A stretch of 41,216 bases of DNA, taken from positions 1-41,216 of the forward strand of contig NZ_JADPKA010000114.1 of NCBI RefSeq assembly GCF_023073715.1, in the 5' to 3' direction. Below the pieces are notes generated by a model that saw only the letters and a list, made by a program, of their open reading frames with translations, made no database searches and had not been told where the DNA came from. This DNA comes from Bradyrhizobium sp. 164 (GTDB lineage Bacteria; Pseudomonadota; Alphaproteobacteria; Rhizobiales; Xanthobacteraceae). The position numbers and the translations under genes are program-made. Of the stretch, positions 9,014 through 17,191 are shown piece after piece; positions within the stretch are counted from its first letter, which is position 1; each line of letters opens with the position of its first letter.

Positions 9014-10072
9014 ATGATGGCAATTTCGCCTGCGGATATTATTGTTGAGCTGGAACATGCGATCGCGGGCCGCTCGTCCGAACGCTGTGCACGCATGTTG
9101 TGGCGCACAATCGATCTGCTTATTGCCGGCCGTGGCCACTTTCGCGAGCGCGAGATCGGCGTCGTCGACGACGTGCTGCTGCGTCTGACGGAACGGGTCG
9201 AGCCCAAGACGCTGGTCCAGTTCGCGTCGACCCTGGCGGAGTTTACCACCGCGCCAAGGGAGACGCTGCGACGCCTCGTCTACCACGAGGATCCAGCCGT
9301 GGCCGCCCCGCTGCTGCGGAAATCGCCGGCCCTGTCGCAAGCCGACCTGGAGGCGGTCGCCACTTCATATGGCGAGTCGCACCTGCTGGCGATTGCAGAC
9401 CGGCTCAGGATCAACGCGAATCTCGCCGAGATCCTGGCGAAGCGCGGCAGCAAGGCGGTGTGCCTGGCACTCATCAAGAATTCCGGTGCGCAGATTTCCG
9501 GCGCGGTCTATTCGCTCCTGATTCACAAGGCTCAAACCGACAGGGAAATTACCAAAGCGCTGGCGCTCAGACCCGGCGTGCCCGACATGGTCGTCCGCAA
9601 GCTCCTCTGTGCGGCGCCGCAGTGGGCTCCTCCCGCGCACAAAGCGCAACCGTCTTTAACCGAGTATGCGAACGCGAAGCCGAAGATCGTCGCGCTCAAC
9701 CGCGCCGGCAAGCTAAACGACTCGACCGTCAACCGCTTTGCGATCCGGGGCGAAGCCGCCAATCTCTTCACCGCATTGTCGGTACTATCAGGGGCGCCCA
9801 TCGAGATCATCGAGCACGTGATGGTAGATATCGATTGCGAGAGCCTCGTCATGGCGTGCCGGGCGTCTCGCCTGAACTGGGCGACGACCCTCACGATCCT
9901 CAGCAATCGCGGCGGAGCCCGGCTTTCCTTTGAGGAGCGCGAACGGGCGCAGCAGTTGTTCGAGTCGCTGTACCTCTCAACCAGCCAGTGGAGCGTCCGC
10001 TGGGGCGAAATGGCCGCAAGCAACAAACCGGCAACGTTCGACGGTGTTGCAAGATCGGGAGCAAGCGGATGA
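9014..10072 (+). CDS. DUF2336 domain protein, 352 residues
   Basis: This is an alpha-helical, soluble protein of the DUF2336 family, common in rhizobia and other Alphaproteobacteria. Its repeated short helices resemble a HEAT-like fold (for example LLRKSPALSQADLEAVA and RLINANLAEILAKRG-like repeats at residues 95-150). There is no signal peptide or membrane segment, and the biochemical function is not known. Its stop overlaps the start of the PilZ gene (ATGA at 10069-10072), and an HD-GYP phosphodiesterase follows, which ties it to c-di-GMP signalling. The ATG at 9014 is immediately followed by a second ATG at 9017; either may be used. Confidence 0.85.
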   Translation: MMAISPADIIVELEHAIAGRSSERCARMLWRTIDLLIAGRGHFREREIGVVDDVLLRLTERVEPKTLVQFASTLAEFTTAPRETLRRLVYHEDPAVAAPLLRKSPALSQADLEAVATSYGESHLLAIADRLRINANLAEILAKRGSKAVCLALIKNSGAQISGAVYSLLIHKAQTDREITKALALRPGVPDMVVRKLLCAAPQWAPPAHKAQPSLTEYANAKPKIVALNRAGKLNDSTVNRFAIRGEAANLFTALSVLSGAPIEIIEHVMVDIDCESLVMACRASRLNWATTLTILSNRGGARLSFEERERAQQLFESLYLSTSQWSVRWGEMAASNKPATFDGVARSGASG

Positions 10073-10386
10073 GGTTCGACAATCGCAAAGCCCTCCGGGT
10101 TCGGATGGAACACAAACAGCCAGTGAATCTGATGGGCTCCGACGGCACATGGCGGCGCAGCTGTGTCCTGCTCGATGTTTCGCAGACGGGCGCCAAGATC
10201 GAGGTCGAGGGAACGCTCGACGTGCTGCAGGCCAAGGAGTTCTTCATGCTCCTGTCATCGACCGGATTGGCCTATCGGCGTTGCGAGCTGGTCTGGATCG
10301 ACGGAACAATGGCAGGCGTCCACTTTATCAATGCCACGAGCAAGACGGGGCAGCAGAAGGCGGCGAGCGAGCAAACGAAGCAATAG
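10069..10386 (+). CDS. PilZ domain protein, 105 residues (c-di-GMP receptor)
   Basis: Single-domain PilZ protein that probably binds cyclic di-GMP. Both halves of the binding signature are present: R-x3-R in NRKALRVR near the N-terminus (residues about 5-9) and the D-x-S-x2-G motif in DVSQTGAKIEVEG about 30 residues later. The rest fits a PilZ beta-barrel, ending around VHFINATS, followed by a polar tail. The start is the ATG at 10069, whose bases overlap the stop of the DUF2336 gene. That indicates translational coupling, so the longer reading starting at 9988 is not needed. The HD-GYP gene starts 50 bases downstream. Confidence 0.88.
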   Translation: MRFDNRKALRVRMEHKQPVNLMGSDGTWRRSCVLLDVSQTGAKIEVEGTLDVLQAKEFFMLLSSTGLAYRRCELVWIDGTMAGVHFINATSKTGQQKAASEQTKQ

Positions 10387-10435
10387 ACGCCTGCGCGCAG
10401 CAAATGACTACCGTAGAACTCAGAACACCTAGAAC

Positions 10436-11569
10436 ATGGCAAGCCGACCCGTGTCGTATTACAGCCGGATCAAGCCAGCCGAGAGCCGCAACATCTCCCG
10501 CGGAGCACCGGCGACAGCCAACGTCGTGCATGTGCTGGCAGATAGCTCGGATCGGCTGACCGGGGTTTGCTCGATTCTCGAGCGGAGATTCACCGTCGCC
10601 GGCGAACGGCTCGACGCCGAGGCGAGGCTTCCAAACACGCCGCTCGCTATCATCGTCCGCGCGGACCTGCGCGCTATCGAAAACATTGCGGCACTTAAGA
10701 TGAGGGCCGCGCGGCTCGCCAAGGCGAGCAGACGCATCTTCCTCGTCGAGCAACCCTCCCATCTCTGCATCTCGCAGGCCTATGCCTTGGGGGCGACGCG
10801 CGTCATCCCCGGCCCTCTCAACAGGACCCAGCTTCTGGCCGCCTTGGTCGACCCGACAGAGCTGCAAACCACTGCGCCGGCCAGCGCATCAGAGCCGGGC
10901 GATGCCGTCGAGGTCGCGGGGGCAGCCATTGCATCGATGTTCACCTCCGTCATGCTGGGCGAGCGGGTCAATGTCGACGGCACCAAGGAAGCCGGCCGCA
11001 AGATTGCCAATCGCGTCGCTGAGCGCGGATTGTCCGAGTGGCTGACGGCCGTGCGACGCCATCACGAAGGGACCTATCAGCATTGCCTTCTCGTGACCGG
11101 CTTGGCCGTTGACTTTGGGTTGAGCCTGGGCGTGCGAAAGACCGATCTCGAGCGGCTCTATTCGGCCGCGATGTTTCACGACATCGGCAAGGCGAAGATT
11201 CCGCTCGCGGTTCTGGACAAACCGGGACGCCTCAGCCCCGGCGAGCGCGCGCTGATCGGAACGCACCCCGCCGCGGGATATGAGATCTTGAGGGTCCAGA
11301 AAGACATCTCGCCCGAAATCCTCGACGCCGTTCGCCATCATCACGAATATCTTGACGGCAGCGGATATCCGGACGCGCTCTGCGCCGAAAGCATCCCCGA
11401 CATTGTCCGAATCCTCACGATATCAGACATCTTCGCCGCCCTGATCGAGCACCGGCCGTACAAGCCGACGATGCCCCGCGAGGAGGCCTACAGCATTCTC
11501 TGCGGCATGCAGGGAAAATTGGAAAAGGCGCTGGTGTTATCCTTCAGGGAGGTCGCGCTAAAGCGATGA
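10436..11569 (+). CDS. HD-GYP domain protein with receiver-like N-terminus (c-di-GMP phosphodiesterase)
   Basis: The C-terminal half is an HD-GYP domain that would hydrolyse cyclic di-GMP. It has the metal-binding HD pair in MFHDIGKAKIP (H248, D249), HHHEYLDGSGYP with the GYP triad (G310-P312), and a later SDIFAAL segment. The N-terminal part (about residues 28-140) resembles a response-regulator receiver fold by its alternating strands and helices (VVHVLADSS, AIIVRAD, RIFLVEQP, GATRVIPGP). No clear phosphoacceptor aspartate is visible, so it may be a degenerate receiver. The 50-base gap from the PilZ gene and the same orientation suggest an operon in which one protein degrades and another senses the same second messenger. 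Confidence 0.9.
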   Translation: MASRPVSYYSRIKPAESRNISRGAPATANVVHVLADSSDRLTGVCSILERRFTVAGERLDAEARLPNTPLAIIVRADLRAIENIAALKMRAARLAKASRRIFLVEQPSHLCISQAYALGATRVIPGPLNRTQLLAALVDPTELQTTAPASASEPGDAVEVAGAAIASMFTSVMLGERVNVDGTKEAGRKIANRVAERGLSEWLTAVRRHHEGTYQHCLLVTGLAVDFGLSLGVRKTDLERLYSAAMFHDIGKAKIPLAVLDKPGRLSPGERALIGTHPAAGYEILRVQKDISPEILDAVRHHHEYLDGSGYPDALCAESIPDIVRILTISDIFAALIEHRPYKPTMPREEAYSILCGMQGKLEKALVLSFREVALKR

Positions 11570-11973
11570 ATCTCGATCAATGATGTCTTTCACTCGGGCC
11601 GATCTCGCTAAGTCGTTCTTTAAGGAGCCCGATTGAGCGTGGCTTGTGCCGTCGGCCCAAGACAGCGCTGCCGCACAGAGACTGTCACAGTCGAACGTGA
11701 TGGCCGCACGATTACGCGCAGGGAGCGCCGCTGCGACTAATTCCCTCGCCGCAGCACCACGGCTGTCGGTGCTAAACCGACGGCCGGTCGCGCTGCCATC
11801 ACCGCTGCCGTGCCCGGCCATTATGCCACGAGGTCCGACCGATCCCGCGCCGGACTTGCAATTGCATCCCACGCCGGCCGTAGGTCGGAGAGCCAGAAGG
11901 GTAACGGCCACGGCGGCGTTTACTTCCGCGAACTTCCCGCGGGTTTTCAGGATTTTGTGGGCTCGAAACCGGG
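11570..11973. other. Intergenic, no gene supported
   Basis: About 400 bases. A 117-residue open frame exists on the minus strand (11911-11558), but its composition and lack of a ribosome-binding site give no reason to call it. A short palindrome CCCGCGGG lies near 11936-11943. Confidence 0.4.
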
Positions 11974-12006
11974 GTTAACTTTTGTATAGTTAACGGGAGA
12001 TATAAT
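11974..12006 (+). promoter_or_regulatory. Promoter region with paired GTTAAC sites and TATAAT -10 box
   Basis: Two GTTAAC palindromes lie at 11974-11979 and 11989-11994. Their starts are 15 bases apart, and an AT-rich spacer (TTTTGTATA) lies between them. A perfect TATAAT occurs at 12001-12006, about 63 bases before the ATG of the small exported protein at 12070. The pair could be a dyad operator overlapping the -35 region. The protein that binds it cannot be named from the sequence. Confidence 0.45.
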
Positions 12007-12069
12007 GATTAATGCAATTTAATTTGCGGGCACCTCGGCGGGGGCAAGCCTTGGAAGAGGAGAGCATCC

Positions 12070-12285
12070 ATGAAGCTCACGTGGGGCGTTCTTTCCGCAG
12101 CGGCATTTGTGTTGTCTCTGGCGATGACCGTGTCACCTGCATCGGCCTGCAACGGCAACGGGAAGTGTTCCGATGGGCCCGGCCAAACGAGAGGAGCCCC
12201 CGGACCGATTGCGGGCGCTGGTCTTCCTAGTCTCGCGGTTGGATCCTGCGTGTACTGGCTACTGAGACGGCGGCGAACCCGCTAG
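12070..12285 (+). CDS. Small exported protein with C-terminal GAGLP-membrane-RRRR tail, 71 residues
   Basis: AGGAG (about 12057-12061) precedes the ATG at 12070. The product has a cleavable signal peptide ending near ASA at residues 24-26. A short mature region follows, with two cysteines (ACNGNGKC), glycine and proline. The end is a distinctive tail: GPIAGAGLP, a hydrophobic stretch of about 13 residues (LAVGSCVYWLL), then RRRR. The layout of short motif, membrane segment and basic cluster recalls sorting-tail systems such as PEP-CTERM, but the motif is different. Similar tails are known to me from small Bradyrhizobium proteins of unknown function. It is monocistronic and has its own promoter. 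Confidence 0.75.
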   Translation: MKLTWGVLSAAAFVLSLAMTVSPASACNGNGKCSDGPGQTRGAPGPIAGAGLPSLAVGSCVYWLLRRRRTR

Positions 12286-12440
12286 TTGCGCGTAAGGCCT
12301 CCGTGATCGATGATCGTCAGTTTGCTACGGCCCCCTTAAGCCCCCAACCGGAGCGCATCCACGGCCCGGTGACAGAGTCGTCGGCTGGGGCCGTTGGCTA
12401 GACTTTGTCCGGCTTTCTTTCTATTGTCGGCTGTTGATGC

Positions 12441-12453
12441 TGTGGACGGCTCC
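12441..12453 (+). repeat. Left sub-terminal inverted repeat of IS1111-type element
   Basis: TGTGGACGGCTCC; perfect inverted match to 13798-13810. Confidence 0.8.
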
Positions 12454-12521
12454 TCCACCGGCACGAGAGTGCCAAGGTATGGGCGCCGTTTTGAGGCTCC
12501 CACGATTCGGAGGAGCAGCCT

Positions 12522-13553
12522 ATGCAGTCAATTTCGACGATCGGTCTGGATATTGCGAAGTCGGTCTTTCAGGTGCATGGCGTCGATGCAGTCGGCCAAG
12601 TGGTCATACGCCGTCAGCTCAAGCGCCGTTTCGTGCTGTCCTTCTTTGAGAAGTTGCCACCGTGCTTAGTGGGGATCGAGGCTTGCGCGTCATCCCACTA
12701 TTGGTCCCGTGAGTTGCAGGCGTTGGGGCATGCGGTGCGATTGATGCCTCCGGCCTATGTGAAGCCGTACGTCAAGCGGCAGAAGAACGACAGCACCGAC
12801 GCGGAGGCGATTTGCGAGGCGGTCACGAGACCGAACATGCGGTTCGTGCCGATCAAGACGATCGAGCAACAGAGCTGTCTGATGCTTCATCGCGTGCGCC
12901 ATCTCTTCATTCGCCAGCAGACTGCCGTCATCAATTCAATCCGCGCCTATCTAGCCGAGTTCGGGATCGTCGCACCCGTCGGGCGCAGGGGTGTCGAACA
13001 GCTGTTGGAAGTCGTCGCCGATCCAGCTGAACGCCGGCTCCCGGAGGTGGCCCGTGCGTGTCTTGCGGCTCTCGGCATTCAGTTGCGGGCATTGAAGGCT
13101 CAGATCCTGGAGTTCGACAGACGCATTGTCGCCTGGCATCGATCGAACGCGACAAGCAAGCGACTGGATGCGATCCCCGGCGTCGGTCCAGCGCTGGCAA
13201 CGGCGCTAGTCGCGAGCGTTGCAGATGCCAATGCATTCCGATCGGGGCGGGACTTCTCGGCCTGGGTTGGACTCGTGCCGAAGCAGAACTCGAGCGGAGG
13301 CAAGGACAAGCTTGGTAGTATCAGTAAGCAAGGCGATCGCTACTTACGCAGCCTGTTCACGGCAGGCGCACTCGCCGTGATCCGCTATGCCAAGATCCAT
13401 GGCGCGCCGCATCGGCCCTGGCTCACAGCGTTGTTAGCGCGGCGTCCCACCAAGGTTGCCGCGATCGCGCTCGCCAACAAGCTCGCCAGGATGGCATGGG
13501 CAATGATGGCCAGGAACGAACGCTACAAGGAACCCGCCGCTCTCACGGCGTAA
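12522..13553 (+). CDS. IS110-family (IS1111-type) transposase, 343 residues
   Basis: DEDD recombinase of the IS110/IS1111 group. The RuvC-like acidic residues are visible in GLDIAKSVFQVHG (D10), GIEACASSHYW (E about 52) and NDSTDAEAICEA (residues 93-104). The C-terminal transposase_20 domain includes IPGVGPALATALVAS and, further on, SSGGKDKLGSISKQGDRYLR with the conserved serine region. GGAGGAG is placed correctly before the ATG at 12522. The frame is intact and full length for the family, so the element may still be active. Confidence 0.93.
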   Translation: MQSISTIGLDIAKSVFQVHGVDAVGQVVIRRQLKRRFVLSFFEKLPPCLVGIEACASSHYWSRELQALGHAVRLMPPAYVKPYVKRQKNDSTDAEAICEAVTRPNMRFVPIKTIEQQSCLMLHRVRHLFIRQQTAVINSIRAYLAEFGIVAPVGRRGVEQLLEVVADPAERRLPEVARACLAALGIQLRALKAQILEFDRRIVAWHRSNATSKRLDAIPGVGPALATALVASVADANAFRSGRDFSAWVGLVPKQNSSGGKDKLGSISKQGDRYLRSLFTAGALAVIRYAKIHGAPHRPWLTALLARRPTKVAAIALANKLARMAWAMMARNERYKEPAALTA

Positions 13554-13797
13554 ACGAGATCACAGCCGGATTCGGGTGTGACGTAACGGTTGGAAGGGCG
13601 AACAGCACTAATGCAGCGCCGGTCGATCCGGCGATCAGGATAACCCACATGGGCCATGGCATTTTCGAATGCGAGCTGTTGATCGGGACCTGATCCGCGG
13701 AAGGCATTATGGCCAGCGGTCATGAGTACCGCGCAAAAAGGCCGAACACATGGCTGCTTCGACCAACGCCGCAAGTGAAGATTCTCCTTGCCAACCC

Positions 13798-13810
13798 GGA
13801 GCCGTCCACA
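13798..13810 (-). repeat. Right sub-terminal inverted repeat of IS1111-type element
   Basis: GGAGCCGTCCACA; complement of the left repeat at 12441-12453. Confidence 0.8.
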
Positions 13811-13813
13811 CAT

Positions 13814-14687
13814 GGCCCTTCGCGTCGTGTCGTTGCTATGCAACGATATGTCCGACTATCGGGAGCACAGCGGACTATGGCACGCCATCCGCCCAGCGCA
13901 TCGTCGGTTCACGGCCTAAATCTCCTCGCGCGCATTCGTCTGCGCGGGTGAATTGCCGAGTTACGCGTTGAATGGCCGGCCGACTGCCGAATTTGCAAAC
14001 CAGAGTCGGCGCCAGAGCAGGTGGAGAAGAACTGAAGAAAGCTTGTCCTATGCTTCAGATCAGGTTGGCTGCAGCCATTCATTCCCATGTGCAGCGAGGT
14101 GGTTAGTAGCGTGAGTCGACCTACCGCCTTAGGTGCAGCAGCCGAATGCAAGCGTCAACAGCGTCAGAAGGCATAGCAGCGTTGGTCGACGTAAGGACAT
14201 CGTAACCATACAGGCGCTGCTTTGGCGGCATTTCGTCCGAGTCCGGTGGTTTATCCCGCGTCACTCCGTATTGGCGCTCTATCAACGAACTTTGCCGGAA
14301 ACTGTCCAATTGGGTTCCAAGAGGAACGGCGGCGTGGAATTTAGGTGCTGATTGCGACGAGAGTACAGGCTGTACTGCGATGCCCCGCAAATGTACGGGT
14401 AAATTAACCAGTCATTAACCATACCTGCGTAGCGTCCGTAGCGGCAGGGGGTGTCAATCGGCCCTTTAATTGCGGTTTGTTGTCAAGCTACCATTCTTTC
14501 TCTCTTTCCAGTGACACGGTGGTAGCGATTGCTCCGTCGGAGCTGGTCAAGTTGCGGAGACGGAGCGATCGCGGATGGCGAGACGATTGCCTAGCGGGAT
14601 TGGCAATCGATGTCGTTGGCGGCTTGAGCGGGGTGGGGTGGATGTCGTAGCTGGGGTCATGGTCCTTTCCGAGGTCGCGAGCGCCTC
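13814..14687. other. Non-coding stretch with an orphan CtrA-type site
   Basis: About 870 bases between the IS1111-type element and the IS110/pump junction. Open frames here are short and look random. The only structured signal is the CtrA-type sequence at 14404-14419. Confidence 0.5.
14404..14419 (+). promoter_or_regulatory. CtrA-type binding site, TTAA-N7-TTAAC
   Basis: TTAA (14404-14407), seven bases, TTAAC (14415-14419): an exact match to the consensus of the alphaproteobacterial cell-cycle regulator CtrA. The repeated unit is in fact TTAACCA twice, 11 bases apart. No intact gene lies within several hundred bases on either side, so its target may have been lost through the rearrangements nearby. 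Confidence 0.5.
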
Positions 14688-14836
14688 ATGATGATGTCCG
14701 GATCGGGCGCCTCAACGTTTGCAGCGGAGTGCGGGCGAACCGCCACCAGCCGATTGACCGAGGTCACCACGACCACCGTCCCAGCGGGACATCGCCAGTC
14801 CGGCGGACCGGACCAGGAACTTGCGAGCAAATATCA

Positions 14837-15043
14837 GATTGGCTTCGGCTGCCCCCAGTCGAACGATGTTCCATCGACCCAGATGCAGTGGAGAATCACG
14901 GCGATCTTTCGGGCGATGGCGACCTTTGCTTTCTTCATGCCGATCCGCTTGGCGAGCTTCATGCCCCAGGCCTTTAGTGAAGACCACTTTTTGGTTCGAT
15001 AAAGAAGGACAGTGGCGGCCTCGAACAAGTTCGGAGAAGCCCG
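14837..15043 (-). pseudogene. IS110-family transposase fragment (C-terminal about 65 residues)
   Basis: On the minus strand, ASPNLFEAATVLL is followed by KAWGMKLAKRIGMKKAKV, then IARKIAVILHCIWVDGT, the usual C-terminal region of an IS110-family transposase. The rest of the gene is missing. It abuts the truncated pump gene that begins at about 15057 on the opposite strand, so an insertion and deletion event probably removed the 5' part of the pump. Confidence 0.7.
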
Positions 15044-15056
15044 TCGCCCCATCGAG

Positions 15057-16021
15057 ATATCTTTCCATTGGTGTCGGTTTCGCCGGATTGACGCCGGCCG
15101 CCATCACGCAGGCGCTCGATAGCCTGTCGAACGGGCGGAAGGTATCCCAGATCGTGGACGGCAATCGCCGCTTCGACGTCGTGATGCGGCTTTCGGAACA
15201 GGACCGTTCGACGACGGGACTGCAGAACCTTCTCATACCCACCGGCTTGGAATTTGTACCGCTGAGCGCTCTGGCCGAAGTTGTGGAGACGGATGGCCCA
15301 AACCAGATACAGCGTGAGGGGACTCAGCGCAGGATCGTGGTTTATGGCAACGGCGATGGGCGCCGCGACATCGCCGACATCGCCGCCGACATCCAGCGAG
15401 CCGTTTCGCAGCTGGGTTTTCCGCAGGGCTACACAACCAACCTCGAAGGAGCATTCCAGGCGCAGCAGGAAGCCTCCTGGCGCATCGGCATCATCTCGCT
15501 TGCGTCGCTGGCGATGATCTTCATCGTTCTCTACAGCCGCTACCGATCGACTGCGCTGTCGCTGATCACGGCATTCCCTTGGCCCTGATCGGCAGCGTCG
15601 CCGCCTTGAAGATCGCCGGTCAACCGTTGTCGGTGGCATCGATGATCGGCTTCATCACGCTTGCTGGCATCTCCGCGCGCAACGGCATTCTGAAGATTTC
15701 CCATTACATCAATCTCACCATTCACGAGGGCGAGCGTTTCGGGACTGGCCTGATCGTGCGGGGAAGCATGGAACGCCTCAGTCCCGTCTTGATGACAGCA
15801 CTTTGCGCGGGGCTTGCGCTTACTCCGCTGCTGATCGGCGCGGACGAGCCAGGCCGGGAGATCCTGCACCCGGTTGCCGTCACGATTTTCGGTGGCCTGC
15901 TCAGCGCCACCCTACTCGATACCGTCGTAACCCCCATCCTGTTTCTAATTTTTGGCAAGAAGCCGCTCGACCGGCTGCTGACCGAGCAGGCCGAAAATCT
16001 GACGCGAGCGGAAGCCTACTA
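15057..16021 (+). pseudogene. CusA/CzcA-type RND heavy-metal efflux pump, 5'-truncated and frameshifted
   Basis: The encoded sequence is the last third of an RND pump of the heavy-metal efflux (CusA/CzcA) type. It includes part of the porter domain (GLTPAAITQAL, SQIVDGNRRFDVVMRLS, VVETDGPNQIQREG), a membrane region (SLASLAMIFIVLYSRYRST) and the C-terminal membrane domain (PLALIGSVAALKIAGQPLSV through ILHPVAVTIFGGLLSATLLD). A frameshift of a few bases near 15570-15580 breaks the frame between SLITA and IPLALIGS. About two thirds of the protein, including most of the porter domain, is absent upstream, where an IS110 fragment lies. The remnant cannot form a pump. Confidence 0.88.
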
Positions 16022-16052
16022 GGGTCCGCACCAACCGCCAAAGGAGTGAAAA

Positions 16053-16418
16053 ATGCGAAAGTACATCTTCCTTGCCTTTATCGCCGCGATCGCGGCTGTG
16101 CCCCCACTTGCACAGACCAAGGGCAGCAACGGCGGTCCGGTCGTCAAGTCGCAAGGGCACCCGATCGAGTTTGTGCGGAAAGGGCTCGATATCGTCTTCT
16201 ATGTGGGAGACGACGACGGTTCGCCGCTTTCGACAAAGGACATGCGCGGCCGCGCAACGATCCAGGATGGCGGCAAGACGGTCACTGTTCCGCTTGCTCC
16301 CGCCAGTCCGAACATGATGGCCGGAAAGCTCCAGGTCGAGCTTACCCCGAAAGCAATCGTTGTGTTTTCCGCCAGCCTGCATGGACATTCGCTGACGGCC
16401 CGATACACGACGGAATAG
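16053..16418 (+). CDS. Small exported protein following the pump gene, 121 residues
   Basis: AAAGGAG (about 16039-16046) precedes the ATG at 16053, 31 bases after the pump remnant, so it was probably the last gene of a metal-efflux operon. Residues 1-20 are a signal peptide (hydrophobic core, then LAQTKG). The mature part is about 100 residues with a beta-rich pattern and the segment GKLQVELTPKAIVVFSASLHGHSLTARYTTE. I do not recognise a named domain. Similar small periplasmic proteins follow cusA-type genes in rhizobia, by recollection. Its promoter was probably upstream of the deleted genes, so expression is uncertain. Confidence 0.75.
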   Translation: MRKYIFLAFIAAIAAVPPLAQTKGSNGGPVVKSQGHPIEFVRKGLDIVFYVGDDDGSPLSTKDMRGRATIQDGGKTVTVPLAPASPNMMAGKLQVELTPKAIVVFSASLHGHSLTARYTTE

Positions 16419-17191
16419 TTGAGGCTGTCTGAAAGGCCGTTCAGTTGCCCGGCAGGGACCTCGAACACGCTTTGATCGAGTTCAGTAGTTTCCTGCGACC
16501 AAAGGAGATGGGTCTGCAGACCACCCAGGAGGCTTTGGCGCGGCAAACTCAACGAGTTCCAAGGACGGAAATCCGCGAGCGCGCCTCGCACTGAGCATCT
16601 AGCGAACGCAATCGTACAAGATCGTGCTTCGGCGTGGAAAATCGAGTAATGGTGCCAGGGGCGGACTGGGCCTCAATCCACCGAAACACAGCAACAACAA
16701 TGGCTTAGCGCGACGACTGATTTGGTGATTGTACCATTCAAATGTGCTCGTGTCGACGGGGCTACCTGCCCGGCAAGCTGTCAAAAGCGCCGTGGAGCCT
16801 ACCAACAATACACATGGATAAACGCCCTGGCCTCATCATGGGGTCGCGTTCATCATGCTGGCACAGGAACGACATAGCCAGCCCCTCATGGGCTCCGCCC
16901 TTCAAGCTAGCCAAGCCGTGGAGATCAAGCGGACAAGGCCGGAAGGCATTGGAAAGCTGACAGTATCAAAGCTGAGAGCTCGTATGAATGTCCGGTCTGC
17001 AAAACGGTACTGCGGTGGTCGAGCGCACAGGCCCAAGTATGATACCGCGGCGGTGAATGCTCAGCGCGCTCCGGGTCCCTGCTCCCCATACGGGGGTCGC
17101 GCGCATCGAACTTTCGACTGAATTTTGCTGGTCCGACGCGGAATGAGGTGCGACACTCGCGCCGCGCTGTTTTGTCACGCAGTAGGCCAAC
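16419..17191. other. Intergenic, no gene seen
   Basis: About 770 bases with only short, unconvincing frames on both strands. The last 150 bases presumably carry the promoter of the cyclase fusion at 17192, but no consensus box stands out. Confidence 0.45.

Larger units (their letters stand above)
12434..13813 (+). mobile_element. IS110-family element of the IS1111 type
   Basis: A complete-looking element defined by a 13-bp perfect inverted repeat, TGTGGACGGCTCC at 12441-12453 and its complement at 13798-13810, flanking one transposase gene. IS1111-type members of the IS110 family characteristically have such sub-terminal repeats, unlike classical IS110. Outer limits are set a few bases beyond the repeats, as is usual for the group, so the exact ends are approximate. 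The 245 bases between the gene and the right repeat are non-coding, where IS1111-type elements are expected to encode their guide RNA. Confidence 0.75.
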
